64,000 nucleotides of DNA from Chenopodium formosanum (GCA_024500155.1 CM044872.1:49729460-49793459), one strand, 5' to 3'. Shown: positions 12,559 through 25,817, counted from the first letter of the stretch. Made by a program: numbers and translations. The notes: generated by a model from the letters alone, not told the origin.

Positions 12559-12756
12559 CCACTACATCTACATAATATTAGATCCTTTAATTGTTTATAC
12601 CAAATGAATAGTAAAATTGAGCAACCATATATAGCTTAAACTTGATTATACTTATAATTATCTAAGTATTCATTTTGTTTCTCTTTCATGCACCCTGTTA
12701 TGATGTGCATTAATCAATGCATATTTTTAACTATTAATGTCCTTACTTAATATGCA

Positions 12757-13445
12757 TTAGGCCCTGTTCACTTTACCTTAATTTTGCTGAATTGAAATTA
12801 TTTTTACTGAACTAAAATTAATTTTACTGAACTGAAATATTTTGATGAACATAAATTATTTTTACTGAAAGAAAATAATTTTACTGAACTGAAATTAATT
12901 TTGCTGAATTGAAATTATTTTTTTTTTTACTGATTTTCTGTTATATTTCTTCTTTAAAGTTACTGATTTTTACTAAAATGAAATTATTTTTACCGAATTG
13001 AACTTACTTTTGCTGAGCTGAAATTATTTTTACTGAACTGAAATTATTTTTACTAAATATTATTTTCTTAAAATGAAGGTGAACAGGTCCTTAGGCCCTG
13101 TTCACTTCACCTTAAAAAAATAATATTAAGTAAAAATAATTTCAGTTTAGTAAAAATAATTTAAGTTCAGTAAAAATAAGTTCAATTCAGTAAAAATGAT
13201 TTCATTTCAGTAAAAATAAGTTTAGTTCAATGAAATTCAGTAATTATAAAGAAGAAATACAATAGAAAACAGTAAGAAAAATAATTTCATTTTAGCAAAA
13301 ATAATTTCAGTTTAGTAAAATTAATTTAGTTCAACAAAATTAATTTCAGTTCCATAAAAATAATTTAACTTTAGTAAAAATAATTTTCAGTTCAGTAAAT
13401 TTAATTTCAGTTCAGCAAAAATAAGGTAAAGTGAACGGGGCCTTA
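12757..13445. mobile_element. Pair of abutting Tourist-like MITEs in opposite orientation
   Basis: Element 1 (12760-13090, 331 bp) begins GGCCCTGTTCACTTTACC and ends GGTGAACAGGTCC. Element 2 (13094-13442, 349 bp) begins GGCCCTGTTCACTTCACC and ends GTGAACGGGGCC. TTA lies before the first, between the two and after the second (12757, 13091, 13443), as expected for PIF/Harbinger 3-bp duplications. The bodies are degenerate copies of an 'ACTGAAATTATTTTT' word, on one strand in element 1 and the other strand in element 2. Confidence 0.75.
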
Positions 13446-13861
13446 GTAAGATTTATAAGATTTTGATGTTCTTAAAACAATAATTGAGATAAATCAAATA
13501 ACAATCCCAAATGATTATGTTTGTTCTTATATATTGGGATTGATTTAGAAATTCTATTATTTCCTCAAATTTTGAATACTTAATTGCAAGATTCAAATTA
13601 AGTAAAAAATTAAATGTTTGAAATGAACTTTTTTGAACGGAATAATTTGCCTGAACTAAACTAGAATTATCTTAGATTAATTGGAGTATATCTTAATTTT
13701 GAAAATTTTTTGCCTACAATAATTAGTCCATAGAAAACATTAGACTATTGTCAATTACAGGGTAATAATCTTTGTTTTGATTTACATAAGCTATATCCTT
13801 TTGACTTTTATAATTGATAAAAGCGGAACTTTAATTATTATTAATAATGCAGCACGTTTTC

Positions 13862-14045
13862 TATGTGGTTGGCCACATCATGTGTTCGGAACTACTTATT
13901 TAGGGGTTATTCGGTCGGTTAGAGGGTTCTTATTTAAGGGTTACTTGGTTGGTTAGGGGTTACTTATTCAATAAAGAGTTACACAATCAGTTAAAGATTA
14001 CCCTAAATAAGTAAATCCGGCCACACAGTGTGGCCAGCCATATAT
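13862..14045. mobile_element. Fold-back MITE
   Basis: The first about 45 bp (TGTGGTTGGCCACATC.. CTTATTTAGGGG) reappear inverted at the end (ACCCTAAATAAGTAAATCC.. GTGTGGCCAGCCA). The interior repeats a GGTTACTTGGTTGGTTAGGG word. Family unclear. Confidence 0.6.
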
Positions 14046-14187
14046 GAAAATTTGTGTTAGTTATTTATCTGTAGAATTTGTTTAAGTATAGCGTGTCTAA
14101 ACATATGAGTTATTTATAAGCTAGGCTAAGAAGCTACGTACCCCTCCGACTTCTTGTTTGATGGTTATCAGGTTATGAATAATCAAC

Positions 14188-14277
14188 TAGCTGGCTTAGT
14201 TGGTTGTCTTAAAAGATGGCACTAAGTACTTAATATCAAATCTCGTCTACATTAATTGTCTTTGTAGGACCCTCTAT

Positions 14278-14329
<52 letters not shown>
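14188..14329 (+). mobile_element. tRNA-derived SINE with 49-base A tail
   Basis: An A-box-like TGGCTTAGTTGG near 14192 and a B-box-like TATCAAATCTCG near 14233 are followed by a short body and an A tract at 14281-14329. A related copy lies at 25447. The long uninterrupted tail suggests a fairly young insertion, or microsatellite growth. Confidence 0.55.
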
Positions 14330-14331
<2 letters not shown>

Positions 14332-15023
14332 ACTTAGGGAGTTAGGGATAGAACCTCCCTTGAAATTGATTCTTTTTTTGATAACTGGCGTGGTCCAAAC
14401 CCGTCTATGACTGTATCTAGCAAAAAAGATAGAAGAAGGGTTGTATATTGAAAATGTACATTAAGATCAAACTACATTTTACATGAAGGAAGCAATTGTT
14501 TCGATATATAGTTTGTACAAGCAGTAATTTTGGCCATGTACAATTGTACAGCAGTAGAGTACACACTATACTAGTATACTTTTAATTTTATCTTAACACA
14601 TGCATCATTTTGACTTTTGTACTATTTCGTACATGCGATAAACTTGAGCTTGGTATTGATGAGCCAAAGCACAATAAAGGATGTACTTTAAACATCATAA
14701 TTCATACCCTGAGAGAGTGAGAGCTAAGATTAGTAAAAGTATCATTGGGGGTCACATCGTACCTTGTCTCTAAGGACGCTATGAGTCAATGAAAAATGCC
14801 CACACATGGTATTTTATCGTTAAGATGGAATATGATGTTACTTCCAATAATTCAAGTTCTATATTTCAGTCAAATTAGATTTTGAAAAGCATATTATATT
14901 ATTATGATATTTACTTCCAATAATTTGATTTTAAATTGGTGTTGGATTTCAGAAATTATTTGCTACCTTTGATTTTCTAATAATCCTTGCCCTTTTGAGC
15001 TCGGCATATGGAAGAATCTTTCT

Positions 15024-15672
15024 TTGATTGTAATTAAACATGGACATCGTGCCGTATCGGGCCGTCGCGGGCCATGTTTGGTCGTGTTTGGGTGGGGCTC
15101 ATGCTGGGCCGTGCCGTGCCGGCTTTACGGTGGGCAGTGCCGTGCCAAATTTTGGCACACCTCAGCCCACGGCACGGCACGACCCACGTGCCTGACGTGT
15201 CGTGCCGTGCCGGGCAACGGGCCAACCTGTATTGTTTATTTTTATTTTTTTTAAATATATATGTATATAAAAAAAAATCGATATATATATTTTTTTGAAC
15301 AACTTAAGTTTATATAAATAATGTTATTAATTTGTGTTTATGTTAATGTTAATATATTTTTTTTTGAAAAACTTTAATTTAATTAAGTTTATATAAATAA
15401 ATTTATTTATTTATTTATTAATTAAATAAGTTTATTTAATTTAATAAGTTTATATAATTAAATGAAGGTGGGCATGGGCCGTGTCACGTGCAGGGCTGGT
15501 GGGGCGTGTCAACCCACAGGCCGACAACCGTGCCGACCGATGTACCCGCACCGAATTTCAATTTTTTTGTTCACGGCACGGTCCACAAGTAGGCCGCCGT
15601 GTCGAGCCGTATCGAAATCGTGTCGGGCCTGTACCGCCCACGTGCCGGCACGGCCCATGCCCGACCACCTTT
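15024..15672. mobile_element. GC-rich two-block repeat element
   Basis: Two GC-rich blocks (15040-15235 and 15462-15672) made of GGGCCGTGCCGTGCC-type words flank a 220-bp AT-rich core. The right block has inverted ends: AAGGTGGGCATGGGCCGTG on the left and CACGGCCCATGCC..CACCTTT on the right. This fits a hAT-type MITE with an internal or adjoining partial copy. Reading frames in it arise from base composition only. Confidence 0.55.
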
Positions 15673-16585
15673 AATTGTAATTCCAATACTAATTGATGAT
15701 TAGAGTTTCAATTTTAATCATAATGATAGTAGGTCTTTGTATTTAATAAAATGAAGAATAAGATGATTTGTGTGAGATTATCATCATTCTTCTCAGGACT
15801 TCCTTTTTTTTTAGACGTGAAACTCACCTTTTTGGCAAACTAGGTAAATGGGGTTAAGCAATAAAATGTAAACCGTAACAATTTATCACTTCCGTCTTAT
15901 CAGCGGTATTATTTTGTCAACTAGTTTGTCTGATCTGTAATTACTTAGTCTAATATTTCCCTTAAATGTGTGCTAAAAGGGTGTATTGCAACTTGCAAGT
16001 CAATAAAAACAGAGGGAAGTATATCACATATAGGTGTAAAGTGTGATTTCATGGTATTAAGAGAAGACTGCCCTAGCGTGATCTTTATGTAATTTTCACA
16101 TGTAGGTCTAATTTAAAAACATATTTTGACCTGATTTCACTAGTGTATAAATCTCATAAAACTTCTAACATAGGCAAGGTTTAAATCCGATTTATTTAAT
16201 TTACTATAAAAAAATTTAATTGATGTCCAAGTTAAAAAAAAAAAATCAATTTTACTAGATCAAACATACTAATAATTAAAAATTAATTTAAAACTAAAAG
16301 AGGCTAAAAAGCTAGCTAGCCACTTGATGAGCTTAATTTATTCAGTTGTAATGTATCAATAATATTTCAATTTTCAAGTCTTCTTCCATTGTTATATAAT
16401 GGGTCATATTTAAAGTAGTAAAATTCATCCATTAAATTACATTCTTTTTAGTAAATGAAATATGTACCCTTTTCAATTGCTTTATTCAGACTATAATAAA
16501 CGTACATTATTAATACATACATAGTCCATTATAGTTAGATTAATCATCAAGAAGTAAACTTATACTTAAAAACGGTTCATGTAAA
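15673..16585. other. 3' flank of the MADS-box gene
   Basis: AT-rich DNA downstream (in gene direction) of the CMB1-like stop codon. No gene or clear repeat seen. The 3' UTR must lie in the part nearest 16585, but no single poly(A) signal stands out. Confidence 0.4.
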
Positions 16586-17021
16586 TCAAAGCAACCATGC
16601 TGGTGTAAAGCCATTATTATTGTCATTATGAGTCGAAGTTGTCGCGTTGTTCAAGTGATCCTGCGTCACAACATTATAACTGCGCAAAAGCCGAAAGGAG
16701 ATGATTTTAGCCACTCATCTAAGGGCTTATGATCGATCAATCGAATCAATGGAGATGAAGATTTTACCCGTTTGGCGGCGAGTTATTGTTGCATGGCAAT
16801 GGCTCAAAGAAATCCTCATTAGATTGGCGAGCATAAGGTGTAGGATTATTTTGTGCTGCCTCAACATCCCATTGTTGCCTCAATGTTGCACAAGACTCTT
16901 CCAACTGTAAGGAAATCATAGCATGTAATATTATGTTCCTTAAGTATGTTACTCTATATTCTTATGTATCTTATACTCTATATGCTTAATCACATAGTTA
17001 GTTCTAGCTTTCTCAATAATA

Positions 17022-17107
<86 letters not shown>

Positions 17108-20101
17108 GGTTAGTTCTAGCAATGTTGTATAGTAACAAATCTAACAATAGTACTAGTTGTAATAAACTAATAATAATATAACCTAAGATCAAAAACTAAA
17201 TCATGCAAACTTTGTATGTATTGTAGCTTAATTAGTATAAATGTACCTTTGCCTTCAAAGCTCTATTGGACTCTAGCAACATCTCCTCCTGTATCCAGAA
17301 TCATTCAATGCATAAAAAAAACTTAATTAAACTGTATTCTGATCATCATTCATTTATCTCTAAACAAATAAATTACTGAGTACTTAATTAGAATTGAACA
17401 CTTTATTAACTTAAACAATATTGATTTTCTAATTGATCAGCATATACGTGTAGAGAAATAAATTGGTGGTTGTGCTTATTTAGGATTGAAGAGATCGAGT
17501 ATATATAGGTTAGAGAATGTACAATATTGGTTTGGAATGAAGATAAGATGGGATTACTTAATTGGAATATAAAATCAAAGGCCATTTATATGATGACTTA
17601 AAGGAAAAGAGAGACTACATATATAATCTCATATGCCTAGCTATATAGTGTGTGAAGTATTTGTCCCCATGTTTATGTTGAAAGATGAAGTACTTTTATG
17701 TATACAATATATTTTCTAAAAATTTTATACACACCTTTTATCATACCTTAATGTACAACATGGGAAGTACCTGTATGTTTTGGTCCAAAATATAATCTAG
17801 TTATTATATATTTAAATGTACTGTCATTGTTGAATTTCCCCATTGATGTATTTTATTTACATGCTACTACAAATACACAATATTGATGTGACACTTATAT
17901 ATATATTGTTGAATGAACATGATTTTGTTTGTTATACTTGTATTAAGTATATATACCATGTACTCATGTAGCTAACCTAGAACTATCACAATTATGTAAA
18001 AATTAAAATAATTAGGACATAATGCTAAAAGTGCACTTAGCTAGCTTAGACAACAATGCAAGAATAAATTAAGCTTTAATTTTACCTTTCTTTGAAGGTC
18101 TGCTAGTTGATCAAGCATATGTTGTGTCTGCAAATTATGAACAAATAGGGCATATATATAAATATATTGAATTTGAGTGAATAATTAAGCTAATTTGTTG
18201 GAGTATGTATGAATTTCTAGAATACAATTAGGCCCCATTTGGTTTGATGTAAACCATTTTCAATGAAAATTTAGTTTTCCTAGAAAACATATTTTCAAGG
18301 AAAAGCACAATTGCAAATTAGTTTTCTTTTGTCTGGTTGCATACAAGAAAAGTTCAAGAAATATCAAAAATATGAGTGGGAATGTGAGGGAAGTAATAAG
18401 GAGGTAAAGAGGATGGAGTAAAATGTGGCTTCCCTTATTTTGTAAAGGAAAATGTTTTCCATCATTAAAAATGTAATTTTCCACAATGGGAAAACTGTTT
18501 TCCACACCTTCACAAACCAAACAAAAGAAAATGGGAAAATCATTTTATGAAAACATTTTACATCAAACCAAAGAGGGCCTTAATAATTGTTTTACATAGT
18601 ATTACATGATTTTGCAAGTAGGAAATATGAATATGTTACCTTAATTGATCTGATTTGCCTTAAGGACTTGTCTAGTTGATGCTCAAGCTGCTCCAACTCC
18701 TTGGTGCTCAACTCTGCCAAATCCTCCCCTAGAAGATTCCTGCAAAATTAACAAATTATTTAGAATAAATCATTCAACTAATAGAGCATCGCGCAAAAGT
18801 ATTAATTTTTTCATACATTACATTATATTAGGTGCTTATATATATATAACATAGTGTCATGTATACTCAAATTCTAGGATTAATTATGAGCAATTTAGCA
18901 TACATAATTTTTCATACATTGCATTATATTAGGTGCTTCTACAAGTAATAAAAACAATGGCAAGATAATGTAGCATCATCCTAACTACTTTATACATATA
19001 CAAGTAATATGCTTGTCCATCAATAGCATATCATATATTTAATGTGAAAAAGATTAAAATTATACAAAATGAGTTTCATATTTTAATTAAAAATAACAAT
19101 AAAAGCTTTATTCAGTTTCATGGCTTCCATCACTAATTAATGCAAAATATTATATGCCCTACATACTAGCTTACCAATTTACATGTAAATTAAAACACAT
19201 TAATGTACTTCAATTCCTTCATTTTCTTATACTCAATAGATGAAATACTTTTAAATTTACATTATTCACACATTGCACATTGTTTATTATTCGTGATTTA
19301 ATTTGTTCATAAATAAAAACACAAACGTATGGGGTCTTGTTAAATTTATCTCAATTTTCACTTCTCAAATATCAATTATTTATGTTGTTTTTGTTCCATA
19401 TTGTTAATCGAAAATGTGCATTAGTACGCATGTTATGCTGTGTAATTAACTTACTCTTATTAGCCCCCAAGATTTATGCGATCAAGAATTATTTGCTCAT
19501 AACACTATAGACACCAATCTGATAGATGTTTCAAATTAGAATTATGCAACCCCTATACAATGCACTCTATAAATATGTAACATTCACCTTTGATTTCGTT
19601 GTAGAACATCAACTTTGGCTTTCAACTTTAGATATTCTTGGAAGCTATTCTGCTTGGGACGTAGAGAACGTAAATCAGTTGAATGTCTAATGAGTGTAGT
19701 AATTGCATTTTCGATATTGTATCACAAACACAATACAATGCAAACAATTTCAATACAACAACAAGAACGAAGAAGAGAAGAGTATAAATTTACCTCGTTC
19801 TCCTTTGAAGGCTGACCTGTTTCAAGTGAACCATAGCTACACCTTTGATACCTCTCCAAGGTTTTTGCCATACTATATATTGACATTCATAAAATCATAA
19901 GGAAAGAAAATATTCACATTAGTAACGTTTTATGTAGCTAAAACATGTCAAATATATTATATATACAAGATTACTTAAATAACAACCTACTAAGCTAGTA
20001 TAAATTATGATGAGCTAATTTTTTTTAAAAATTCAAAATATGAGCTAATAATTAGTTTTATATCAAGTAAAAAGAGGTAAAAGTGTAGTATTTAAATGTT
20101 A

Positions 20102-20141
<40 letters not shown>

Positions 20142-23100
20142 AAACAAACCTACTCGTACTACTATATGAGTTTATATGTGCTAAAAGCCTTAAATCATCG
20201 ATCAAATAACTTAGAAAGTGCATATTGGATAAATAATCTGTAATTACTTTGTGTGTCAATAATTTTTTATGGTTAATGTAATAAATTTTACTTCCTCTTA
20301 TTTTCATTGTTTCATTTTTCAATTTTGACACTATACAACCACTACACATTGAACATATACTACATACAAAGTATAATATAGACACAATTGTGTTAGATCT
20401 ATCTCATTGGATTTGTCTTTATATAATTTCATAATATATAATATTTCCTACATAAAATTTTTAACAATTAAACAATTCAAGAAATTAAGGGTTAAGGCTG
20501 CACATTAGTAAATATACCAAGTCAAAATGACACAACTAACAAACCGAAGAAATTAGGTTGTTGGTAGTGGGTCATAAAATTAATGTATGTGATATAAAAA
20601 AATTTGAAACACATAATGGTAACTTAAATGAAATAAATTCATACAAAAGTAAAAAGAATATACCCAAAGCAAAACACATATCAGTCTTGTCATAGTTAGT
20701 TTGTGGATGTGAAAAATAAAGGAGAATATAACCCTTGATGAAAATACAAGTATTTGATTGGTTCATGAGAATCAAAGTCACTACTCACTATTATGTGTCA
20801 AAATGTTATTTGAACTTATTAAATGAAAAAGAGTGACAGAAGAAAAGAAAAAAAAAAGGCAAAGGTAGATAAGCAATTAGTTTTTTAGATTAGACATTTA
20901 CACAACATTTGTCGACTATAAAGAAGAGAAAGTCTAGATTACGTTATCCTTAAGTCTAGGTTACTTTAACATAAAGTTTTAAGATATTAATGAAAGAAAT
21001 AAAAACTTTAACATGGTCTTGCTAGGGTTGTGTATGGGTTAGTTTGATATCCAATAAAATTTTATGTAAACATATTCAATTTTAAATTGGACAACCTATT
21101 ATATAGCGTAATCGAAACCTGACTAGTTGAATTTCCAATTATACCTCTACTGTTTTGAGCATCTATAACTTAAGCTATATAGAGTATTTTGTATAGATGT
21201 TTAATTTATTATTGTTTAATACAAACTAAAATAAAAGAGATAGCAAGAAAGCCATAATTTCATATTTGACTTTAATACTTGATCAATTACGGAGTATATT
21301 ATCAATGGTTGTAATATAATTGTGAGCGTTCAGTAAAAGTAGATCACTCATATTATCTTACTTAAATTCTAAATTGAATTCAAATTCGAACTCCTAAAAC
21401 ATTAAAAATGTATTAGATACCTTATAATTTGGGAATATGTTAATGCACACATGTGAAAGTTAAAATAATATTGTATCATACAAGACTTTTTCAGTCCATG
21501 ACATAATCTAATTAAACTCTTTGTTTATGTCAAATTGGGAAAACCAATTAGATGATGTGGACTTGTGATCACTAATGATCCAAACCGATATCAAGAGGTA
21601 CAAATGAAAGGCAACTATGCCTAGCTAAACTTATTGTCGGCTATATAAGCTCTATTGTTTTTCATTTATTTCTAAATGTTTCTTGTCTAGCTTCCAATCC
21701 TTACTTCAATCAATCTCTCTTTACTTTTAGCTTTTCCTTGACAATTTCCTCCAACATAATTTGTTGATGTCACCCCACTAATTTTAAAAACAAGTCTTAC
21801 ATCCATTATTAAAGTATACAGTGCCCTATGAGAAGACAAATTTTATTACTAAATGATACGAGTAGGAGTTTCACAAAATCTAACATTAAAGTCTTTCGCA
21901 CCATTCAATCAACTTAGACCCATATACTTAATTGGATTTATGTCCTATGACCTTGTTTTTATGATCAGTATTACACTATATAGCTCATTGATATTTTTAA
22001 TTGAAGGATCAAATTATTTAAAAAAAATAAAAATGTTGTTCTTTAGAAAAGTTGGAGATTTTTTTGACGGGGTACACTAGGAAGTAGGAATCTAATGATT
22101 TATTGCTAGAATAAATAAACAAACAAACAGAATGGAGAAGTAAGGCCTTATCATTGGTATCCTAGTACGAGAACAAAGCTTTATCAGATACCTTTTCTTG
22201 TGATTTCTTGTCAATGATTCTTAGCGTGCATAGAAAATTTTATACACTAATACAAAGAAAGAAGGTTTAGAATATATTTTGCTTAAATCAATACAGATTA
22301 ATCAATAACACTACAAGATATAACTAATTTGGCTACAATAATTAATGTCATTTTTTTAAGTGTAAGGTGTAACATCTTAAAATCGACTGTGCCATGTCTA
22401 GCTACTAGCTAGTAATACTGGAATATATTTTGCTTAAATCAATGGAGAATAATCAATACTGTAACACTACAAGATACAACTAGTTTAGCTACTGTAAGTT
22501 AATGTCATTTTTTTAAAGTGTAACACGCCTTAAGATCAACTGTACCATGTCTAACTAGTAGCACCGAAAATAGTTATAAAATAATTTAGAGTACTAATCC
22601 TATATTATGTCTAATAAAGAGGAACAAAACAAAAGCACTTTTTGTACAGAAATTCTCAAACCATAATGGAATATGCATGTGTGTAGGGGTGGCAATTCGA
22701 GTCAGTAGGTCGAGTTCGGGTCAGATTTTGAGTTGATTTCATGTTATGCTTGGAAACTATCAAAAATAGTATAGAACTTCATATTATTACGAAATATGAA
22801 ATTTGGGTCAAATCGGGTCGAATTCGGGTTGTTCGAGTTCGGGTTTCTTTCAGTAACTTCGGTTTGGGTTATTGGGTCGGGTTGTTAGCCCTACATGTGT
22901 ATTGTACTCCGTACTCCTATGCTTCTTGCATTAGCATAATATAGCTCACAAAGGATTGAAGAGAAGGAGCTTAGAGGGGTGATCTCGGCCATTGATGATT
23001 TAAAAGGAACTAATTATTCAATGAAAAATTTTATACATATCAAATTATTGCATTATTTGAAATTAAAAATAAAATAAAATAAAATAAAATAAAATAAACT

Positions 23101-24849
23101 TGCTTTTGAATTACACACATGAGCTAAATATTTTGTTGGGGGAAGGGAGGTCAAATGGTAACTCTATGAATGAAAATAAGATGCCAAGAACAAAGTTGAG
23201 AAAAATGAGAAGTTACTTTTTAAAAATCCAAATGCTTACCATTGAGAGAATGACACCTCTAGAAATGATTAGAAATAGAAATGTCAAATCGGCCCATCAG
23301 GTCAATTTCGGTTCGACTAAATTATATTAGGATTTTGTAGAGCCGTAGAGGTCAGTTTCCGGTCTTCTTTTTGGTCCAACAACTAATTTTCAAAAGAAAA
23401 TCTCCAAATAAAATTTGAGCTTCAAGTTAAATACTTAATTGTGTTTAAGGCCTATATTCTCAAATCTCATGCGACTTCTAATCAAACTATCAAGTCACCA
23501 AAAAAGTTTGCTGGGTCTATTAGAACCTTCCCTTCAAAACAAGGGTACTTATTCGTTGTAGGTACGTTTAATTTATAGATTATTAGCTATGGTAATCCCA
23601 AAAAAAGACATGATTAGTAATGCTAATCACAAACATAAGACATCTAATTTGATAGAAGGTTCACCTTTTATTCCCCATTTTTCTAGAAACTTCCCACAAA
23701 TAATTTTGGCACATAATTAACATTCTAGCGGTTGATGAAAGAAACTCTTCCTCAAGGTTTGGTTCGTTCTACACCTCTTTGTTTTTTACATTATGTTGAA
23801 ATTCCTAGGAAATTATTACATCTAATAATTATTCACGCAAAAATTTTCAAATTACCAAATTATATCCTGACTTAATTACATAATCATGAGAAATTTATGA
23901 CAAACAAACGATTAGCTACTAATCATACTAGTTATTCCAATAAGGACAAAGTACTATGGAGTAGAATCATGATTAAGGTTTTTCTTGAATATATGATTAG
24001 AGTATGATTAACGTACATTTAAAAAAGGATTAAAGCACGACTAATTCTATCTGCTGAATTTTGACTATCTTTCAAGTTTCTACGCCTTCAATTTACAAGA
24101 CAAGGTCATCTAAGCCGTATACAACAAATTAATTAAGAAAATTTTACACATAAACGAATTATTTAGTCCAAATAGATCATCAAGAATGAAGTTAATGTCT
24201 ACAAAAACTCTTAATTTTATTGATTAAGACGGATTTTATTGCAATTTTTTCCTTTTAGATCTAGCAATAGAGCAATGAAAATTATTTTACATGATCTAGT
24301 CACTAAGCATGATAAGACAAATTAATAATAATTAACATACCTAATTAAAGGCAATAAATTCACAAAAATAAATAAAAGGGATGGACAAAATTAAAACCAA
24401 TTTTTTTTGAATAAACCAACTAACAAATTACAACATCAAATAAAAAATGATCAAAAGCAACCCTGAATAACTTTAATCCCTTTATTCGGCTTTAGTTATT
24501 GCATTACCATATCTTTAACAATTACCTATACATCACCCTATCGATAAACAAAACTAGTTCCGAACAGAGTGAGTATAAGTTCAATTATTACTCGATCATA
24601 TTAATTCAAGCTTTTATGCATCCAAATTGTAATTAAAAAAAGAGAAAGGGTAATTAAAACTTACCTGGAACTGCTGCAGAATTCATAGAGTTTACCGCGG
24701 TTAGAGAAGATGATAAGAGCAACTTCAGCATCACAAAGAACAGAAAGTTCATAAGCCTTCTTAAGCAAACCATTTCTTCTCTTTGCAAAAGTTACTTGCC
24801 TATTTATTTTGTTCTCAATTCTCTTCAATTCTACTCTCCCTCTTCCCAT
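16586..24849 (-). CDS. CMB1: SEPALLATA-class MADS-box transcription factor, CMB1-like
   Basis: Eight exons on the complement: 24665-24849, 19794-19872, 19588-19649, 18640-18739, 18086-18127, 17247-17288, 16768-16904 and 16586-16679. Lengths are 185, 79, 62, 100, 42, 42, 137 and 94 nt, total 741 nt, 246 aa, and the first six match the usual SEP exon sizes. Exon 1 encodes the whole MADS DNA-binding domain (MGRGRVELKRIENKINRQVT..). The I region has ERYQRCSYGSLETGQPSKE. The K coiled-coil region has LLGEDLAELSTKELEQLEHQ. The C-terminus has NEDFFEPLPCNN and ends NGFTPAWLL, a variant of the SEP motif GFxPGWML. Family role: nuclear MIKC factor joining floral quartets that set floral organ identity. 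The K region closely recalls carnation CMB1. Intron 1 (4.8 kb) and intron 4 carry MITEs. No frame damage is seen, so I take it as functional. Confidence 0.93.
17020..17105. repeat. AATA/ATA microsatellite in MADS intron 6
   Basis: A run of AAAT units passes into a run of AAT units. It lies in intron 6 of the CMB1-like gene (16905-17246). Confidence 0.9.
18228..18582. mobile_element. Tourist-like MITE in MADS intron 4
   Basis: The element at 18231-18579 (349 bp) has inverted ends GGCCCCATTTGGTTTGATGT and ACATCAAACCAAAGAGGGCC. TTA flanks both sides (18228-18230, 18580-18582). This is the PIF/Harbinger (Tourist) pattern. It sits inside intron 4 of the CMB1-like gene, on neither splice site. Confidence 0.85.
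20101..20140. repeat. A-tract in MADS intron 1
   Basis: About 39 A residues in a row, without a recognisable SINE or LINE body upstream. Confidence 0.8.
22270..22565. repeat. 151-bp tandem duplication in MADS intron 1
   Basis: Copy 1 is 22270-22420 and copy 2 is 22421-22565. Both start GAATATATTTTGCTTAAATC and contain ACACTACAAGATA and TGTACCATGTCTA or a close variant. Direct orientation, moderately diverged. Confidence 0.8.
22684..22893. mobile_element. hAT-type MITE in MADS intron 1
   Basis: Ends are TAGGGGTGGCAA and TTGTTAGCCCTA, inverted. They are flanked by CATGTGTG (left) and CATGTGTA (right), a near-perfect 8-bp target duplication. The interior is made of GGGTCGGGTT-type words. Confidence 0.75.
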
Positions 24850-25021
24850 TATTTTATATTATATGTTATATATTACACACTTATAAAATATTATAATATA
24901 CGCTCAAAAAAAGGAAAAACAATATTAGAAGTCTAGCTATAAAATTTATGAGAGAATACTAACTATAGAACTGGGTTTTTCTATAGCTTTTGCCTCTCTA
25001 AAATACTTCTCAAAAACTAGG

Positions 25022-25055
<34 letters not shown>

Positions 25056-25446
25056 AGGGGAACCTGTTGAGTAGGTAACACAACCTAGAGAGAGAAAGAA
25101 ATAAAGATGATAATAAGTGAAGGTGAGAGAAAATAGAAACCCTTCAAATATAGAAAGTTGGCTACTTTTCTTATCTCTTCTTCAAGGACAAATTGAGAGG
25201 TGAATGAATAAGAAGGTGGGCTAGATGTGTGAGTATGATAGATGTATGATGTACTGTATTTTATTGGGTAGAACTGGAATTAGATACTAGTCTAATCTTT
25301 TCCTTTCATGGGTAGGGGAATTTTAGTCATTATTGTCTAGCCGCGTTAGCCATGCGGTAATATATAAACAATGGTATTGGAAAAGAATTTAGGTGTAATT
25401 TTGTAAGAAAAGTTGCATTGTAATATCAATGCTGATGATCAATTAA
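24850..25446 (-). promoter_or_regulatory. 5' flank and presumed promoter of the MADS gene
   Basis: Directly upstream of the ATG at 24849 is an AT-rich leader. A T-tract of about 27 lies at 25022-25048, and a short tract rich in GAGAGAAAG is near 25085. I could not identify a clear TATA box or CArG box, so only the position supports this. Confidence 0.35.
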
Positions 25447-25548
25447 ATTACTCAGTTGGTTATAATCTTGAGCGATTATAATCATTAAGATCTGAAATCA
25501 AATCTCGTTTATATTATTTGTTTTTGTACTCTCTCTTAAAAGAACAAT
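25447..25548 (+). mobile_element. tRNA-derived SINE copy (degenerate)
   Basis: An A-box-like CTCAGTTGG at 25451 and a B-box-like AAATCAAATCTCG near 25495 are followed by TTTATATTATTTGTTTTTGT, close to the tail region of the SINE at 14188. No A tract remains. Confidence 0.45.
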
Positions 25549-25815
25549 AATAATGTTTCGTTATTACATTTTTAAATACTCAATCTTATGTTTTTGGTAT
25601 ATATTTTCACATCTACTTAATACCACCCCAAGGTAAGTGATAATGGGTGATAACGATAATGATTATATTTATGATTCTATGAAGGAGTTGATCGATAACA
25701 TGAAGTGAATTACCATTGCTCTAGGCCTTATGATATGTCTTTAATTTTCTTACATTTTACAACAATTTATTTCTTGCTCATTATTGGATGAATAAATAAT
25801 AATCATCCTTTAATC

Positions 25816-25817
<2 letters not shown>

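Noticed and set aside
15024..15696. Five frames in the GC-rich element
   Set aside because: GC-rich repeated words lack stops by composition; the frames overlap on both strands.
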